A stretch of 64,000 bases of DNA from Gemmatimonadaceae bacterium (lineage in GTDB: Bacteria > Gemmatimonadota > Gemmatimonadetes > Gemmatimonadales > Gemmatimonadaceae): NCBI GenBank assembly GCA_019752115.1, contig JAIEMN010000007.1, positions 1-64,000 of the forward strand, written 5' to 3'. The notes under the pieces were generated by a model, which saw nothing but the letters and a program-made list of their open reading frames with translations, searched no databases and was not told where the DNA came from. Made by a program: the position numbers and the translations under genes. The first letter of the stretch is position 1; each line of letters begins with the position of its first letter. Positions 1-55,900 of the stretch are shown one piece after another.

Positions 1-39
1 GCGGCGGAGCTGCGCCGCTGGATCCGCGGACCCGAAGGC

Positions 40-40501
<40,462 letters not shown>

Positions 40502-40958
40502 TGTCCCGTATTGGTAAGCGCCCGATTCCGGTTCCGGCCGGCGTGACCGTGGCGATCGATGGCAGCACGGTGAAGGTGAAGGGCCCGAAGGGTGAGCTCG
40601 CGCGCACCCTCGCGGCCGACATCGCCGTGGTGCAGGAAGGCAACGAGCTGCTGGTGAAGCGTCCGAGCGACGAGGAGCGCCACAAGGCGCTGCACGGCCT
40701 GACGCGTACCCTGGTGGCGAACATGGTGGAAGGCGTGACGACCGGCTTCAAGAAGACGCTGGAGATCACGGGTGTCGGCTACAAGGCCGAGATCAAGCCG
40801 TACGGCGCGCTGCTGTCGCTCGGCTTCTCGCACCAGATCGAATACAAGGCGCCGGAAGGCGTGAAGATCAGCGCGCCGAATCCGACCACGGTCGTGATCG
40901 AGGGCGCGAGCAAGGAGCACGTCGGTCAGGTCGCCGCCGAGATCCGGAGCTTCCGCAA

Positions 40959-40992
<34 letters not shown>

Positions 40993-43900
40993 CAGGGCGA
41001 AGTCATCCGGCGCAAGGCCGGTAAGGCGGGAGGCAAGTAATGGCCAAGATCGCGATTCCGCGGACGAACGCGGAGAAGCGCAAGCGTCGGCATCTGCGCG
41101 TGCGCAAGGCGGTGTCCGGGACGGCGGAGCGTCCGCGTCTCGTGGTGTTCCGTTCGTTGAAGCACATCTACGCCCAGATCGTGGACGACGTCGCGCAGCG
41201 CACGCTGCTGACCGTTGGCGACGAAGGGATGAACGGCACGAAGTCGGAGCGCGCGCTCGCCGTCGGCAAGGCCGCGGCGGAAAAGGCGAAGGCGGCTGGC
41301 ATCTCGAAGGTCGTGTTCGACCGCGCCGGTTACCAGTACCATGGCCGGGTCAAGGCTGTGGCCGATGGCGCCCGAGAGGGCGGCCTGGAGTTTTAATCAT
41401 GGCTGACGCAACGAATTCAGGAAGCAGCGCCCCGCGCACCGGTGGTGGCCCCGGCCGTGGTGGCCCGGGCGGCGGTCGTGGACGTGGCGGCCCCGGTGGC
41501 GGTCGCGGTCGTGGTCCGGGTGGCCCGGGCGCCGGTCGTGGCCGTGGTCCCGGCGGCGGTGAAGGCGGACAGGGCGGTCGCGACGGTCGCGGCCGTGGCC
41601 CGGATCGTGGCGGCCCGCAGCAGGAGCGCGAGCAGAGCGATCTGGTCGAGAACGTGATCGCGATCAATCGCGTCGCGAAGGTCGTGAAGGGTGGTCGTCG
41701 CTTCTCGTTCAACGCGCTCGTCGCGGTGGGCGATGGGCAGGGCAAGGTCGGCTTTGCCACCGGCAAGGCGAACGAAGTGTCGGAAGCGGTCCGCAAGGCC
41801 GTGGACGCCGCCCGTCGCCGCATGGTGAACATCCCGCTGACCGGCTCGACGATCCCGCACGAAGTCGTCGGCAAGCATGGCGCCGGCAAGGTCCTCATGA
41901 AGCCCGCGGCGCCCGGTGCCGGTGTGATCGCCGGTGGTGCGGTGCGTGCGGTGCTCGAGTGCGCCGGCATTCATGACATCCTCACCAAGAGCCTCGGCTC
42001 GACGAACCCGCACAACATGGTGCGGGCGGCGATCGACGGCCTGACGCACCTGATCACCGTCGAGCAGGCGGCCAAGGAGCGTGGGATCGAGGTGTCGCAG
42101 ATCGGGTACAAGAGCCGCGCGAAGTCGAAGATGGAAGCGGTCAATCCGAGCAAGGCGGCCGTGGTGGCCGCGGAGGTCGCATAATGCCGCGGACATTCGT
42201 GTGGCACCCGTCGAAGGGTCCGGCCAAGACGCCCAAGCTTGAGGCGCCGACGTCGGGCAAGGTGAAGATCACGCAGGTGCGGAGCGCCATCGGCCATTCG
42301 TGGCGGATGCGCCAGACGCTTGCGGCGCTCGGCCTGCGCAATCATCAGGCGAGTGTGGTGCAGCAGGATTCCGCCTCGCTGCGCGGGCAGATCAAGAAGG
42401 TGCGTCACCTGATTCAGGTGACGCCGGTGGAGGAGTAACCCGTGGCGAACAAGACTGACGGCACCGAGAAGATCGGTCTGCACAACCTGTCGCCGGCGCC
42501 CGGCTCGCATCGCGCGCGCCGCCGGCTGGGTCGCGGCCCGGGCTCCGGCCTCGGCAAGACCTCCGGTAAGGGTCACAAGGGCTCGATGGCGCGGTCCGGC
42601 CATGGCGGTCCTGGTGGTGGCAAGCCGCACTTCGAAGGCGGCCAGATGCCCATCACGCGTCGTATCCCGAAGCGTGGTTTCACCAATCCGTTCCGTGAAG
42701 AGGCGCAGGTCGTGCGCCTCGACATGCTCGCCAAGGTGGCGGGTGATGAAGTCACGGTGGAGACGCTGACCGCCGCGGGGCTGATCCGCGCGGGTCAGGG
42801 TCCGGCGAAGCTGCTGGCGAACGGCGATGTGCCGCGGGCCTTCACGGTCAAGGGCGTGAAGATGAGCGCGGCAGCCAAGGCCAAGATCGAGGCGGCCGGC
42901 GGCCGCGTCGAATAAACCGAGAACGCAGCGCATGGCTGAGCAAAACAACGCGGCGGCCCAGGCCGTCGCCAACATCTACCGGACGCCGGAGCTCTGGCAG
43001 AAGATCACCTTCACGTTCCTGTGCATGGTGATCTATCGGGTCGGAGCGCACATCACGGCCCCGGGCATCGACGTCCAGGCGCTGTCCGACTACTTCACCC
43101 GCCAGCAGGGCGGTGGCCTTCTCGGCCTCTACGACATGTTCGTGGGTGGTGGTCTCTCGCGGGCGACGGTGTTCGCGCTCGGCATCATGCCCTACATCTC
43201 CTCGAGCATTTTCGTCCAGATCGCCGGTGCAGTGCTGCCGACGGTCGACAAGATGCAGAAGGACGAGGAAGGGCGGAAAAAGCTGACGCAGTGGACGCGC
43301 TACCTCACCGTCGTCCTGGCGATGATCCAGGCCTACGGCTTTGCGCTCTTCACCACGTCGTTGCCGGCCGCGGTCTCGCGTCCGGGCGCGTGGTTCACGG
43401 TCCAGATGATGCTCTTCCTCACCACGGGCGCGGTGTTCGTGATGTGGCTGGGCGAGCAGATCACCGAACGCGGCCTGGGCAACGGCGCCTCGCTGATCAT
43501 CTTCTTCTCGATCGTCGAGCGCATGTGGCCGGCCATCTTCCAGACCTTCGGCTTCATGACGACGGGCGCGATCGCGCCGCTGGCGATCGTGGTGCTGGCG
43601 CTGGTGATGGTGGCGGTGGTGGCCGGCGTCGTGGCCATCACGGTGGCCGCGCGTCGCGTGCTCATTCAGATCCCGCAGCGCACGATGGCCCGTGGCCGTC
43701 AGCGTGAAGCGGCGCGCAACTTCATCCCGCTGCGCATCAACACGGCGGGCGTGATGCCGATCATCTTCGCCAACTCGGTGATCGTGATTCCGGGCGCGCT
43801 CGCGCAGTTCAGCGGCAACGCGAAGATGCAGGAGATTGCGGAGTACTTCAATCCGCAGGGCCCGAACCCGTGGCTCTACTTCATCCTGTTCTCGATCCTC

Positions 43901-46900
43901 ACGCTCCTGTTCACGTACTTCTACACGTCCATCATCTTCAATCCGGTCGACCTGGCCGAGAACCTGAAGAAGCAGGGCGGGTTCGTGCCGGGCATCAAGC
44001 CGGGTGCGAAGACGGCGGAGTACATCGAAGAAGTCGTGGAGCGCATCACGCTGCCCGGCGCCATCTTCCTGACGTTCATTGCGCTGATGCCGATCGTCAT
44101 CGCGCGGCTGGTGAACGTGCCCTTCGCGTTCGGCGGCACGTCGCTGCTGATCGTCGTGGGCGTGGCACTCGATACGATGGCGCAGATGCAGCAGCACCTG
44201 CTGCTCCGGAAGTACGACGGCTTCATGAAGAAGGGCCGCGTCCGCTTCCGTGGCCGCCAGGCTACGCAGGGTTTCTGAGGACATTGCGTTGATCATCGTC
44301 CTGCTCGGTCCCCCGGGCGCGGGCAAGGGTACCCAGGGCGAGCGGCTTGCCGCTCGCCTTGGTGTTCCCAAGATCGCGACGGGTGATGTACTCCGCGCCG
44401 CGGTACGCGACGGCACGCCTCTGGGTCTCGAGGCCAAAGCCGCCATGGATCGCGGCGATCTGGTTCCCGACAGCGTCATCATGGGAATCATGAAGGAAGC
44501 GCTGGCCGCCCCCACGTCGGCCAATGGCGCGATCCTCGATGGTGTCGTGCGGACGACGCCGCAGGCGGAAGGGCTGACCGATACGCTCTCGGCGCTCGGT
44601 CGGACGCTCGACGCCGTCCTGCTCTTCGATATCGACGAGGACGAACTGGTGCGCCGCCTCAGCGGCCGGACCACCTGCGATGTCTGTCAGCGGCCGTTCT
44701 TCGGCCGCGAGCCGGGCGAGAAGTGCGGCGTGGACGGGCACCAGCCGGAAGGCACGCTCGTGCGCCGCAAGGACGACGAGCCGGAAGCCATCCGCAAGCG
44801 CATGCAGGTCTATCGCGACCAGACGGCGCCGGTGATCGCGTGGTACGACGCGCATGGCGCGAACCTGGTGCGCATCGACGCGCTCGGCTCCCTCGAGGAC
44901 GTCGAAGCGCGCGTCTACACGGGCCTCGGCCTCAACTGAGGCCGAGGAACCCCCATGGCTTTCGGTAGCAACACCGCCCCCTCGTCGTTGCTCAAGTCCC
45001 CGCGCGAAATCGAGATCATGGCGCGCGGTGGCGCGCTGCTGCACCAGACGCTCATGCACCTCAAGGCGCATGTGCGTCCGGGCATCACGACCGGTGAACT
45101 CGACCAGCTCTGCGAGTCGTTCATTCGCTCGCACGCCGGCGCGGAACCGGCGTTCAAGGGGCTCTACGGCTTTCCCGGCAGCGCCTGCATCTCGATCAAC
45201 GAGGAGATCGTGCACGGCATTCCGTCGCGGAAGCGCGTGCTGCACGATGGCGACATCGTGACGCTCGATGTGGGCGTGAAGCTGGAAGGGATGTTCACCG
45301 ACTCGGCGATCACCGTACCGGTCGGGACGATCGACGCCGACACCGAAAAGCTGCTCGATGTGACGCGCCGTTCGCTCGATGCCGGCATCGCGGCGGCGGT
45401 GGCCGACAATCATGTCGGCGATATCGGGGCAGCGGTGCAGGCGGTCGTGGAAGCGGAAGGCTTTTCGGTGGTGCGGGAGCTCGTCGGGCACGGCGTGGGC
45501 TTCTCGCCGCACGAGGAGCTGCAGATCCCGAACTACGGCAAGCCGAAGCGCGGCAAGAAGCTGAGCGTGGGGCTCACGATCGCCATCGAACCGATGGTGA
45601 ATGTGGGGACGGCCAAGACGCGTACCCTGTCGGACAAGTGGACGGTCGTGACGGCGGACGGGAAGCGCTCGGCGCACTTTGAGCATACCGTGGCCATCAC
45701 TGAGGCCGGTCCGCGGATCTTGACGCTGAGTTGAGATCGTTGAACTGATCGCACAGAGGACACAGGGGCACAGAGGACACAGGGCATCGCTCTCGTGTCC
45801 TTTTTCTTTTGACATCGCAGGAACTGATTACGCAGAGAAAAGGGGAAAAGGAGAAATCAAACCCGGCGTGGTTCGATTTCTCCTTTTCCCCTATTCTCTG
45901 CGTGATCTGTTCTGAAGGCGCCTGAGGTTGGCTTGCCGGGCGTGGTGCCGGTCACGGACTTGAAGGCGTGAATGAACGCGCTCGTGCTGCTGTAGCCGGC
46001 GGCGATGCCGGCTTGGGCGACGTTGTCGCCTTGGGCGAGGCGAGAGATGCTGTGAATGATGTTGGCGCGCTGGTGCCAGGCGCCCAGGGAGAGACCGGTG
46101 TCCGCGTGAAAGAGGCGTTCGAGGGTGCGACGGGCGGCGCCGCTGTGGCGTTCGAGGTGGAGCGCGGCGAGGGGCGTGCCGGGGGCCATCAGGATGCGCG
46201 ACGCGGCGCGTTCGGCGCGCGGGTCGCGCGGGAGTGGTAGATCCACCGGAAGGCTTGGGGCGGCGCAGGCTGCGGCCAGTTCATCCACGAGCAGGGCGAT
46301 CACATGCGTGTCGCTCGCGATGGCGCTGGTGAGCGTATCCCGTTCGATCGCCCGGCGCAGGAGCTCGCGCAGCAGTGGCGGGAAGGCGACGAGGCGCGGC
46401 GTTTTCGCAATCGCGCGACTGCGTGTGCGCGTGAGGTAGACGGTGCGCAGGACGCCGCGGCCAATGAGCGTGACGTCGTTGGGGGTGCCCGGCGGGAGCC
46501 AGAGCGCGCGGCCGGTGGGGACGATCCAGAGGGCGCCCTCGATCGTGGCGGTGATGGCGCCCTGCGACGCCCAAAGGAGCTGCCCCCAGTCCACGTGCCG
46601 GCCGGCCCAGCGGTAGCCGCTGGAGAAGCCCACGGCGGCGGTGCGCACGGCGATCCGTTCTGGGGCCGACCGACCGGAGGGCTGGCGTGATATCGACATC
46701 CCATGACGATATAGCGCAAGACCGCCAGCCGCTGGGGGGCGACCTTCACGGCGACTCTTCTTTCGAGGCCCGCATGTCCCAGCCCCCCGTGTCCCCCGTC
46801 CGCCACTTTGCGATCAATGCCGATGACTGTGCGCGTGCGCAGGCCTTCTACGGCGCCGTGTTCGGCTGGCGCTTCGAGGCCTGGGGACCGCCGGGGTTCT

Positions 46901-49900
46901 TCATGATCGAGACCGGCTCCACGCCGGAGACCCCAGCGATCCTGGGGTCGCTGCAGCAACGGCGCACCCTGGTGGCGGGCGAGCGCATGACGGGCTTCGA
47001 GTGCACGATTGCCGTGCCGGATATCCATGCCGCCGAACGGGCGATCCGCGAGGCCGGCGGGGAGATCCTCATGCCCATTGCGACGATTCCGACGGTCGGG
47101 CACCTGCTGTGGTTCCGCGACCCGGAGGGGAATGTGGCGGGGGCGATGCAGCCCGATGCCACGCCCTTCGCGCCGGAGGTGTAGGCGCGGGCGTGCCGTG
47201 GTGGATCAACGACCGCCGCGCGTCAGCTCTTGAGCCAAATCACGACGGCGCCACACGCGGCATTTCCGCCCTTGTTGAAGCGGACGGGGAGGTTGGCCAC
47301 GGTGTAGTACTCGATCGCGGCGATCTGCGTCCCATCGATGCTGCCGAGGTCGAGCAGGGGCTCGCCCATGCGACCCGCGTAGCGCACCAGATCGTCGACG
47401 ATCACGATGGGATAGCAGGCCTTCGGGGCGCCCATTTTGACGTCGACCTCGTCGCCGCGTGGCTGATTGAGCACGCTGATCACGCCCCGCGACGTCATGA
47501 AGACCGTGCGCGAATTGAACCGCGCCAGCCGCAGAGACGGGACTCGCGCCACGACCTCGGTGGCCCACGCGCGGCCATCGGTGGACTTCAATTCGTCGGC
47601 GCTGATGAAGTGCCCGTTGCCGACCTTCCGGCGCTCGTCAAAGCCATCCATCCAGAGCGCGCGTCGCGGATCCGACGACCGTGCGGCCGCGGCGGTGACC
47701 GCCACGGTACGCAGTTGCTGCACATCGCGGCGCAGCGGCAGCTCCAGCTCGGCGCGGCCGTTGGCGTTGACGGAGATCGTCTGGCTGTACGGCTCGAAGC
47801 CCACCGCCCGCACCATGATCTGCTTCACGCCGGCTGGAACGCGCGGCAGTTCGAAGCGGCCGCTGCTATCGGTGCGGACACTGTCGGTGGTGCCGATGCG
47901 CACCATCGCATTGGCGATGGGCGTATTGAGTGAATCGACCACCACCACGCCGGCGACGGTACCGACGCGTTCGGGAGCGGATTGCGCCGACACGCGTGGC
48001 GCCACCAGGGCACTGCCGCACAGCAGAAACATCGCGACGCCACGCATGGTCGGCTCCGGTTACGCGGTCATGGCCTTCTCGGCGGCCGCCTCGGCGCGGC
48101 GCGCGTGTGCACTCGCCTGCGCAATGGCCTCGCGCGCCGCGGCGGCAAGCTCGGCGCCGCGGGCGGCCCCCTCGGCATCGAGCGCAACGACGTTGATGCG
48201 GACGTTGAGGGCGGCGCCCTTGCAGGCGGCTTCGGCCATCAGCGCGGCGACGCACGAATCGGTCACGGCGTTCGTGTTGCCACGTTCGGCGAGCGAGGCC
48301 GCGAGTGCGGTGACACGTACGGCGGCGCGCGCCGTCTCGAGCGGCACCTCGGCGGCGAACAGGAGCGCCTCGCGCACCGCCGTGGCGCGCGCGGCCTGCT
48401 CGGCCTCGGTGTCCTTGGGGAGCTTGTAGGCGGCACTCACCGTGTCGTAGCTCGCGGCGTCGCGCGCCACGAGGCCGGCGAGTTCGCGCCGCAGCGCGCT
48501 CGCCTCGAGCGCGATGGCCTTCATCTCCTCTTCCACGGCCGCGTACTTCTTGCGCCCCACCGTGAGAGCGCTGACCATCTGCGCCACCGCGGCCGAGAGC
48601 GCGCCGACGTGCGCGGCCACACTGCCCCCACCGGGGGTCGGATCGGAGCTCGCCACCCGCGACATGAAGCCGTCGACCGATTCACCGCCGGACACCGCAT
48701 CGCGCACCTTGGTCTCGAGCAGCATCGCTTTGGAGAAGCCGCGCAGCTGCACATGCCGCGCGCCCGCTTCCAGCAGCACGCGCTCGGGCACCAGCCCCAC
48801 GATCTCGCTCCACGTGGGCACGACGCCATACGCCGCTGCCTCGGTCTTCACGTACTCGAAGACCCGATGCAGCGGCGTCTTCTCGGTATCGACGAGGTTC
48901 ATGGACACCTGCGCCTGGCCATCGACCTCCATGCCCAGCCCCTTCACATAGCGCAGACCGCCACTGGAGCCACGAATGGCCTTCGCGACTTCCTTGGCCA
49001 CGGGAAGGTTGCTCTTGTCGCCGAGGTAGACGTTGTAGGCCACGAGGAACGGGCGCGCGCCCACCGCGGTGGCGCCGGCCGTGGGGTGCAGCTCGGCGTT
49101 GCCGAAATCGGGCTTCCGCGCGGCGTTCGTCTTCACCTCGTCGCGCAGCCCTTCGAACTCGCCGCGGCGTACATCGGCGAGGTTTTCGCGCGCCGGTGTG
49201 GTGGCCGCGCGTTCGTAGAGATAGACCGGGATGCCCAGCTCGCTGAAGGCCCGCGCGCCCAGTTCGCGGGCGAGCGCCACACAGTCGTCCATCGTGGCGC
49301 CCTCGAGCGGAATGAACGGCACGACGTCGGTGGCCCCGATGCGCGGATGCTCGCCCTGATGCTGGGTGAGGTCGATGCGATCGCGCGCGACCTGCATGGC
49401 CGCCAACGCGGCGGGGACGGCCGCGTCGAGCTTGGCGACGAACGTGATCACGGTGCGGTTGTGCGACGCATCGCTGGACACGTCGAGCACCGTGGCGCCC
49501 GGGGTGTTGGCAATGGCATCACGGATCGCGCCGATCACTTCCGGGTCGCGGCCGTTGGAGAAGTTCGGGACGCACTCAACGAGACTCATAGGGAGAGCGG
49601 GCGGCAGGTGGGTAAATCAAGGAGCCAGGGGGGAGGATCGAGGGGGGAGAGCCCTCTCCGTCGCTACGCGTGCTGCAGAATCTCCAGCAGCCAGTCATGA
49701 AGATGGCCGTTGGATGCCACGACCGGACCGCCGATGAGGCGCGCGTCGTTGCCGTCGAGATCGGTAACACGACCGCCCGCTTCGCGGACCAGCAGTGTAG
49801 CGGCCGCCATGTCCCATGGGTTGAGGAACAGCTCCCAGAAGGCGTCGAAGCGGCCCTGTGCCACATCGGTGAGATCGAGGGCGGCTGAGCCGGCGCGACG

Positions 49901-52900
49901 CATGCCGGCCACGAGGGGCATCAGGGTGCGCAGTTGGCGGACATAGCGATCGGCGCTGGTGACGTCCTTGAAGGGGAAGCCGGTCCCGATGAGCGCCCGC
50001 GGCGGCGTGGTCAGCGTGGAGACGTGCAGCGGCGTGTCGTCGCGGAACGCGCCACCGCCGGCGGTGGCGTGATACAGGCCGCCGCGGGCGGTGTCGCAGA
50101 TGACCGCAGCCTGCGGCGCGCCGTCGAGCGCCACGCAGATGGAGACGCAGTAGTTCGGGAAGCCGTGCAGGAAGTTCGTCGTGCCATCGAGGGGGTCCAC
50201 GATCGCGACCAGCCCCTCTTCGGTGCCACCGCCGCCGAGTTCTTCACCGACGACGCGGATCTCGGGGGCGGCCTGCTCGAAGTGCCGGCGGATCATCGCT
50301 TCGGCACCGAGGTCCACTTCGCTCACGAAGTCGGTGGCGCTCTTTTCCTCCCACACCAGCGCATGGCGGGTGTGCGCCTTTTCGGCGATGAACGCCGAGG
50401 CGGCGCGGGCCGCGTCGGCGGCGACGGTGCGCCAGGCGAGGCGCTGCTGGGAGCTGGGAGCGGACATCCGGAGGCGTGTCGAGTGCGTTGCTGGGGAGAG
50501 ACCGGGCGGATTACGTTTGAAGGATGGCACGCATCTTCAGTGGCATCCAGCCTTCGGGCGAACTGCACATCGGGAATTACCTCGGGGCGGTCAAAAATTG
50601 GGTCTCCCTCCAGGAGCAGCATCCGGGGGCGATCTACTGCGTGGTGGACTACCACGCGATCACCGGGGCCTACGACCCCGACCTCCTGCGAGCCCGACGG
50701 CTGGGGATGGCCAAGTCGCTGCTGGCGTCGGGGATCGACCCGGCCAAGGCGGTGCTGTTCATGCAGAGCGACGTGCCCGAGCATACCGAGCTGTCGTGGA
50801 TCTTCACGACCATCGTGCCCATCGGCGACCTTGAGCGGCAGACGCAGTACAAGGACAAGTCGTCGAAGATGGAGAGCATCCCGGCCGGGATCCTGATGTA
50901 CCCCGTGCTTCAGGCCGCCGACATCCTGCTGTACCGGGCGGACAGCGTGCCGGTCGGGGAGGATCAGGTGCAGCATCTCGAACTGGCGCGCGATACCGCC
51001 CGCAAGTTCAACGCGAAGTTTGGCGTGGAGTACTTCCCGGAGCCCAAGCCGCTGCTGACCCCCACGCGGCGCATCATGGGCCTCGACGGCAATGCCAAGA
51101 TGTCCAAGTCGCTCGGCAACACGATCGGGCTGCTCGAAAGCGACGACGAGATCTGGCAGAAGCTGCGGCCGGCGGTCACCGACCCGGCGCGCGTGCGGAA
51201 GACGGATCCGGGCAATCCGGACGTCTGCAACATCTTCCAGCTGCACAAGGCGTTCAACGACGAGGCCACCCAGGCCCACGTGGCGCAGCAGTGCCGCAGT
51301 GCGGGGTGGGGGTGCATGGACTGCAAGAAGGTCCTGCATGAAGGGATGATCCGCGAACTGACGCCGATCCGTCGCCGGGCGGAGGCGCTGGACGCCAACC
51401 CGCAGCAGGCCCTGGATGCGATCGCCGACGGCGGTCGTGCGGCCCGGGAAATCGCGCAAACGACGATGCGCGAAGTACGGGACATCATCGGCCTCGACCC
51501 GCTGCGTTTGTCGTGACGGGTGGTGCCGCGTACCAAACGGTACGCGGCGCCCACGGGCGTGCTGGAGCGGCGGGTACGCGTTGCGGGGGGCGGAATGAAC
51601 CGTCTCTCCAACGGAGTCCCTCGTTCCCTCCCGCCCGTGCTTTGGATTCTCCGTGGCCATTGAACGCATTCTCAAGGCAGCCGTCGACCGTGGTGCATCC
51701 GATGTGCACATCAAGGCCGGCGACATGGTACGCGCCCGCATCGACGGGCGCCTGGTCGCGCTGACCAAGCAGGCGCTGACGGCCGAGCAGACGCAGAACA
51801 TCGCGGTCCACCTGCTGGGGCATGAGGCGTCGAAGATCGATCTGGAGGCGCTGCGCGACCACGACTGTTCCTGGGCCGCCGATCAGGTCGGCCGGTTCCG
51901 CGTGAACATTCTGCGACAGCGGGCCTCGTTCTCGATTGTGTGCCGTGTGATTCCCGAGAATGTGCCGACCGTCGCGTCGCTGCATCTTCCGCCCGTGCTG
52001 ACGCGCATCGCGCACACGGAGCGTGGCATGGTCCTGGTGACCGGCGTGACCGGATCGGGTAAGTCGAGCACCATGGCGGCGCTGGTGAACGAGATCAACG
52101 CGAGCTACGAGAAACACATTCTCACGCTCGAGAATCCCATCGAGTTCCTGCACACCGACATCAAGGCGTCGGTGACACAGCGCGAGGTGGGGGTGGACAC
52201 TGACAGTTTCCGTCACGGACTGCGGGCGGCGCTGCGTCAGGATCCGGATGTCATCCTGATCGGTGAGATGCGCGACGCCGAAACGATCGACACGGCCATG
52301 AAGGCGGCCGAGACGGGGCATCTGCTCATCTCCACGCTACATACACCGGATGCGCAGAGCACGATCGTGCGTATCATGGCGATGTTCCCGCCCGAGGAGC
52401 AGCAGGTCGTGCGGATGCGTCTGGCGGAGTCGCTGCATGCGGTGGTGAGCCAGCGCCTGCTGCCGCACAAGAGCGGCAAGGGGCGCGTGGTGGCGGCCGA
52501 GGTGATGATCGTGTCGAGCACCATCCGCGACCTCATTGCCGAGGGGCGCATCGCCGAGATCCGTGACTACATGGCCGACGGCGCCCAGTATGGGATGCAG
52601 ACGTTCGACCAGCATCTCACCGAGCTGGTGAACAAGGGCGAGGTGTCGTTCGATGTGGCGAAGGCGGCGGCGACCAACCCCGCGGACTTCGAGCTGCACT
52701 TCACCATGGGGAAGGGACGGCGCACGCCGCTGGGCGTACCGTCCATCGATCCCAAGAAGCGGCAGACCGTTCCGGGCGGGGCACCGGCGGCCCGTCGCAC
52801 CGCGCCCCGTGGGGTGTCCACGCAGTCAACCAAGGCGCCCAGTCCGCTCGGGACGGGCGCGACGCTGCCGCCCCTGGCCACCAGCCCGACGAGCCACGAG

Positions 52901-55900
52901 TCGGTCTCGAGCCCCAACCCGTTCGGGGTCAATGATGCGTCGTTCAGCAGCGGGTTCGAGAACCTGTTCGGCACCGGCTGACCAGCGCCCCCGATGATGT
53001 GCCGGCCCGGCCGCTCCGCAGAGGAGCCGCCGGGCCGTTAGCTTTGAGGCCATGACGCTACCAGCTCTGGGCGGGCTCATGGTCCCCGCCGTCTCGACGT
53101 TCGCCGCGAACGGCGATCTGGATCGCGCGGCGTTTCAGCGCAACATCGACCAGCATCTCGCCTTCGGCATGGACGGCGTGCTTGTCGCCGGCTCGAGCGG
53201 CGAGTCGGCGCTGCTGGACGACGAGGATCGTCGCCAACTGCTGACCTGGGCGCGCGAACGCGTGCCGACCGACAAGTGGTTGCTGATGGGGATCGGCAGC
53301 GAGAGCACGCGCCAGACCATTGCGCGCGCGCACGATGCCAAGCGACTCGGGGCGAGTGCGGTGCTGGTGATCTCGCCGCACTACTTCCTCAAGCGCATGA
53401 CCGAAGAGGCGCTGGTGGCGCACCATCGGGCCGTCGCCGACGCCAGTCCGCTGCCGGTGCTGCTCTACAACATGCCGGCGTACGCGCACGTCGTGCTGAG
53501 CGCGGCGCTGGTGCACGAGCTGGCGCAGCATCCGAACGTGATCGGCATGAAGGACAGCGCCGGCAACCTGCCGATGCTCGAGCAGTATCTCGCGGCGCAG
53601 AGCGACACGTTCCGCGTGCTCACGGGCAGTGGCGGCACGGTGGTGCCGGCGCTCGAGCGGGGGGCGTCGGGGGCGATCCTCGCGATCGGTCTCTACGCGG
53701 GGCCGACGGTGCGTCGCATGGTGGATCTGTATCGTCAGGGGCAGCGTGACGAAGCCGCGGCGATGCAGCAGCGGCTGGTGCCGATCGCGACGGAGATCGG
53801 CGGGGCGCTGGGTCCGGCCGGCATCAAGGCGGCCATGGACCTGGTGGGGTTGAGCGGCGGCCCGCCGCGTTCGCCGCTGCTGGCCGCCAGCGACGCCGAG
53901 CGCGCCAAGATTCGCGCGGTGCTGACGGAGGCCGGCGTCCTGCCGGCCTGACCACCGAGGGGGCGCTGAGGATCCCTCGGGGGGGCCTCAGCGGAAGGTG
54001 ACGTCCAGCCGCTCGAGGACGGCGGCGAGGCGGTCGTGATCCATCTTCACCTTGCCGTCGAAGAGCACGCTGCGCGTATCGAAGCGGTCGTTGCGCGTCA
54101 TGGCATGGTCGAGCGCTTCGGCGACGTAGACCACTTCGGCGAGCGGGTTGGGCATGCCGTCACCGCTCCGGCGGTGATGGGCGCCAATCGCGCGAGCGGC
54201 GCGCGGCCCCATGTTCCACGCTTCGGCTGCCATCGCCCCCAGCGTCTCGTGCAGGTCCATGAGCAGCGACTTGGTGAACCCTGGCGTGAGCTTCACATCG
54301 CGCCGCAGTTTCGAGCGCAGCGCGCTGATGCGATCGAAGATCACCAGCTTGCCCACATCGTGCAGCAGCGCGATGGCAAAGGCCTCATCGGGATCGACCG
54401 ACAGCAGCGGCGCGAGGGAGCGCGCCAGTGGTGCCGTACGCACCATGTGCTGCCACACATCGCCCGCCATGGCGTCGAACTCGCCACCGGGGCGACTCAG
54501 CACCCCGTCGATGGCGTTCGAAAAGATCAGGCTGCGCGTCCCGGCCATCCCGATGCGGTCGATCGCCTGACTGATCCCGATCACCGGCGCCTTGCCCGCA
54601 CCATACGCGGCGCTGTTGGCGCAGCGCAGCAGCGACTGCACGAGTGAGGGGTCGTCGGAGAGCTTCTCGGCGAGTTGCGGGCGCGTCAGGTTCGGATCAT
54701 CGCACAGCGCGAGTGAGGTCTGCGCCGCCGAGGGGAGGCGCCGAATCATGTCGTCGGGCCCCTTGGCCACCAGCTCCAGCAGCGCCGGCGCGTCGGGCGA
54801 GGCCTTCGCCTCGGGATCAATCCCGAGGGTGGCAATGAGCAGATCCGTCGGCGCCGGTGGCGGCGGCTCGTTGTACGGATCGAGAAAGACGAGCTCGGTC
54901 GACGACGCGGCGTCGTCTTCGTGCTCCCGGTCGCGGTCGCGTTCGCGTTCTCGGTCGCGCTCACGCGTCGCGGTTGGTGTGGTCTTCCCCTTGGCGCTGT
55001 CACCGCCAAAGAGTTGTCCCCAGAACTTGCCAGCCATGTAGGTGCCACCGAGAAAGGCACGACATCGGGCGGATCATCGGTCCACGTCGACCGACGACTC
55101 AAGACGCCCGGATGCGTCAGACGATCGGAATCTCCCAGGCATCCAGCACCTTCATGAGGCGCTGCAGATCCGCGGTGATCTTGCCATCGAACCACACGCG
55201 ATGGAGATCAACGGCCATGCCCCGCCGCACCGCATGATCGGCGAGTTCGGCGACGTAGGTGATTTCGGCGAGCGTGTTCGGTTCGCCGTCGCTGGTGCGG
55301 CAGTGATGGAAGCCGATGGCGCGCGCGGAGCGCTCGCCCATGCCCCATGTGCGCGCTGCGAGGGCACCGAGGGGTTCGTGCAGGGAGTTGAGCAGCGCGT
55401 CCGTGAACGCCGGGGCCAGCTTCACGTCGCGGCGCTTGGTGGAACGGAGCGCCGAGATCCGATCGAAGATCACGAGCTTGCCGACGTCGTGCAGCAGGGC
55501 AATCGCGAACGCCTCGTCGCCATTGGCGTCGAACGCCTGCGCGAGCGCGCGTGCAATGGGCGCGGTGCGGACCATGTGGTTCCACACCTCGTTGGCCATG
55601 CCGTTGAATTCCCCGCCGGGGCGGCTCAGGACGCCGTCCACCGCGTTGGCGAAGATGATGCTGCGCGCGCCGGCCACGCCGATGCGATCAAGCGCGGGCT
55701 CGATGCTGATCACCGAGTCCTTGCCGGCGCCGAAGGCGGCGCTGTTGGCGGTCTTGAGCAGGGCCTGCACGAGCGCCGGGTCCGAGGCGAGCTTTTCGGC
55801 CAGCTGGCGACGGGTCAGTCCCGGATCGTCACAGAGGGCGAGGCTGGCCTGCGCCGCGGAGGGCAGCTGGCGAACCATCGCATTCGGGCTGCTGCTGAGC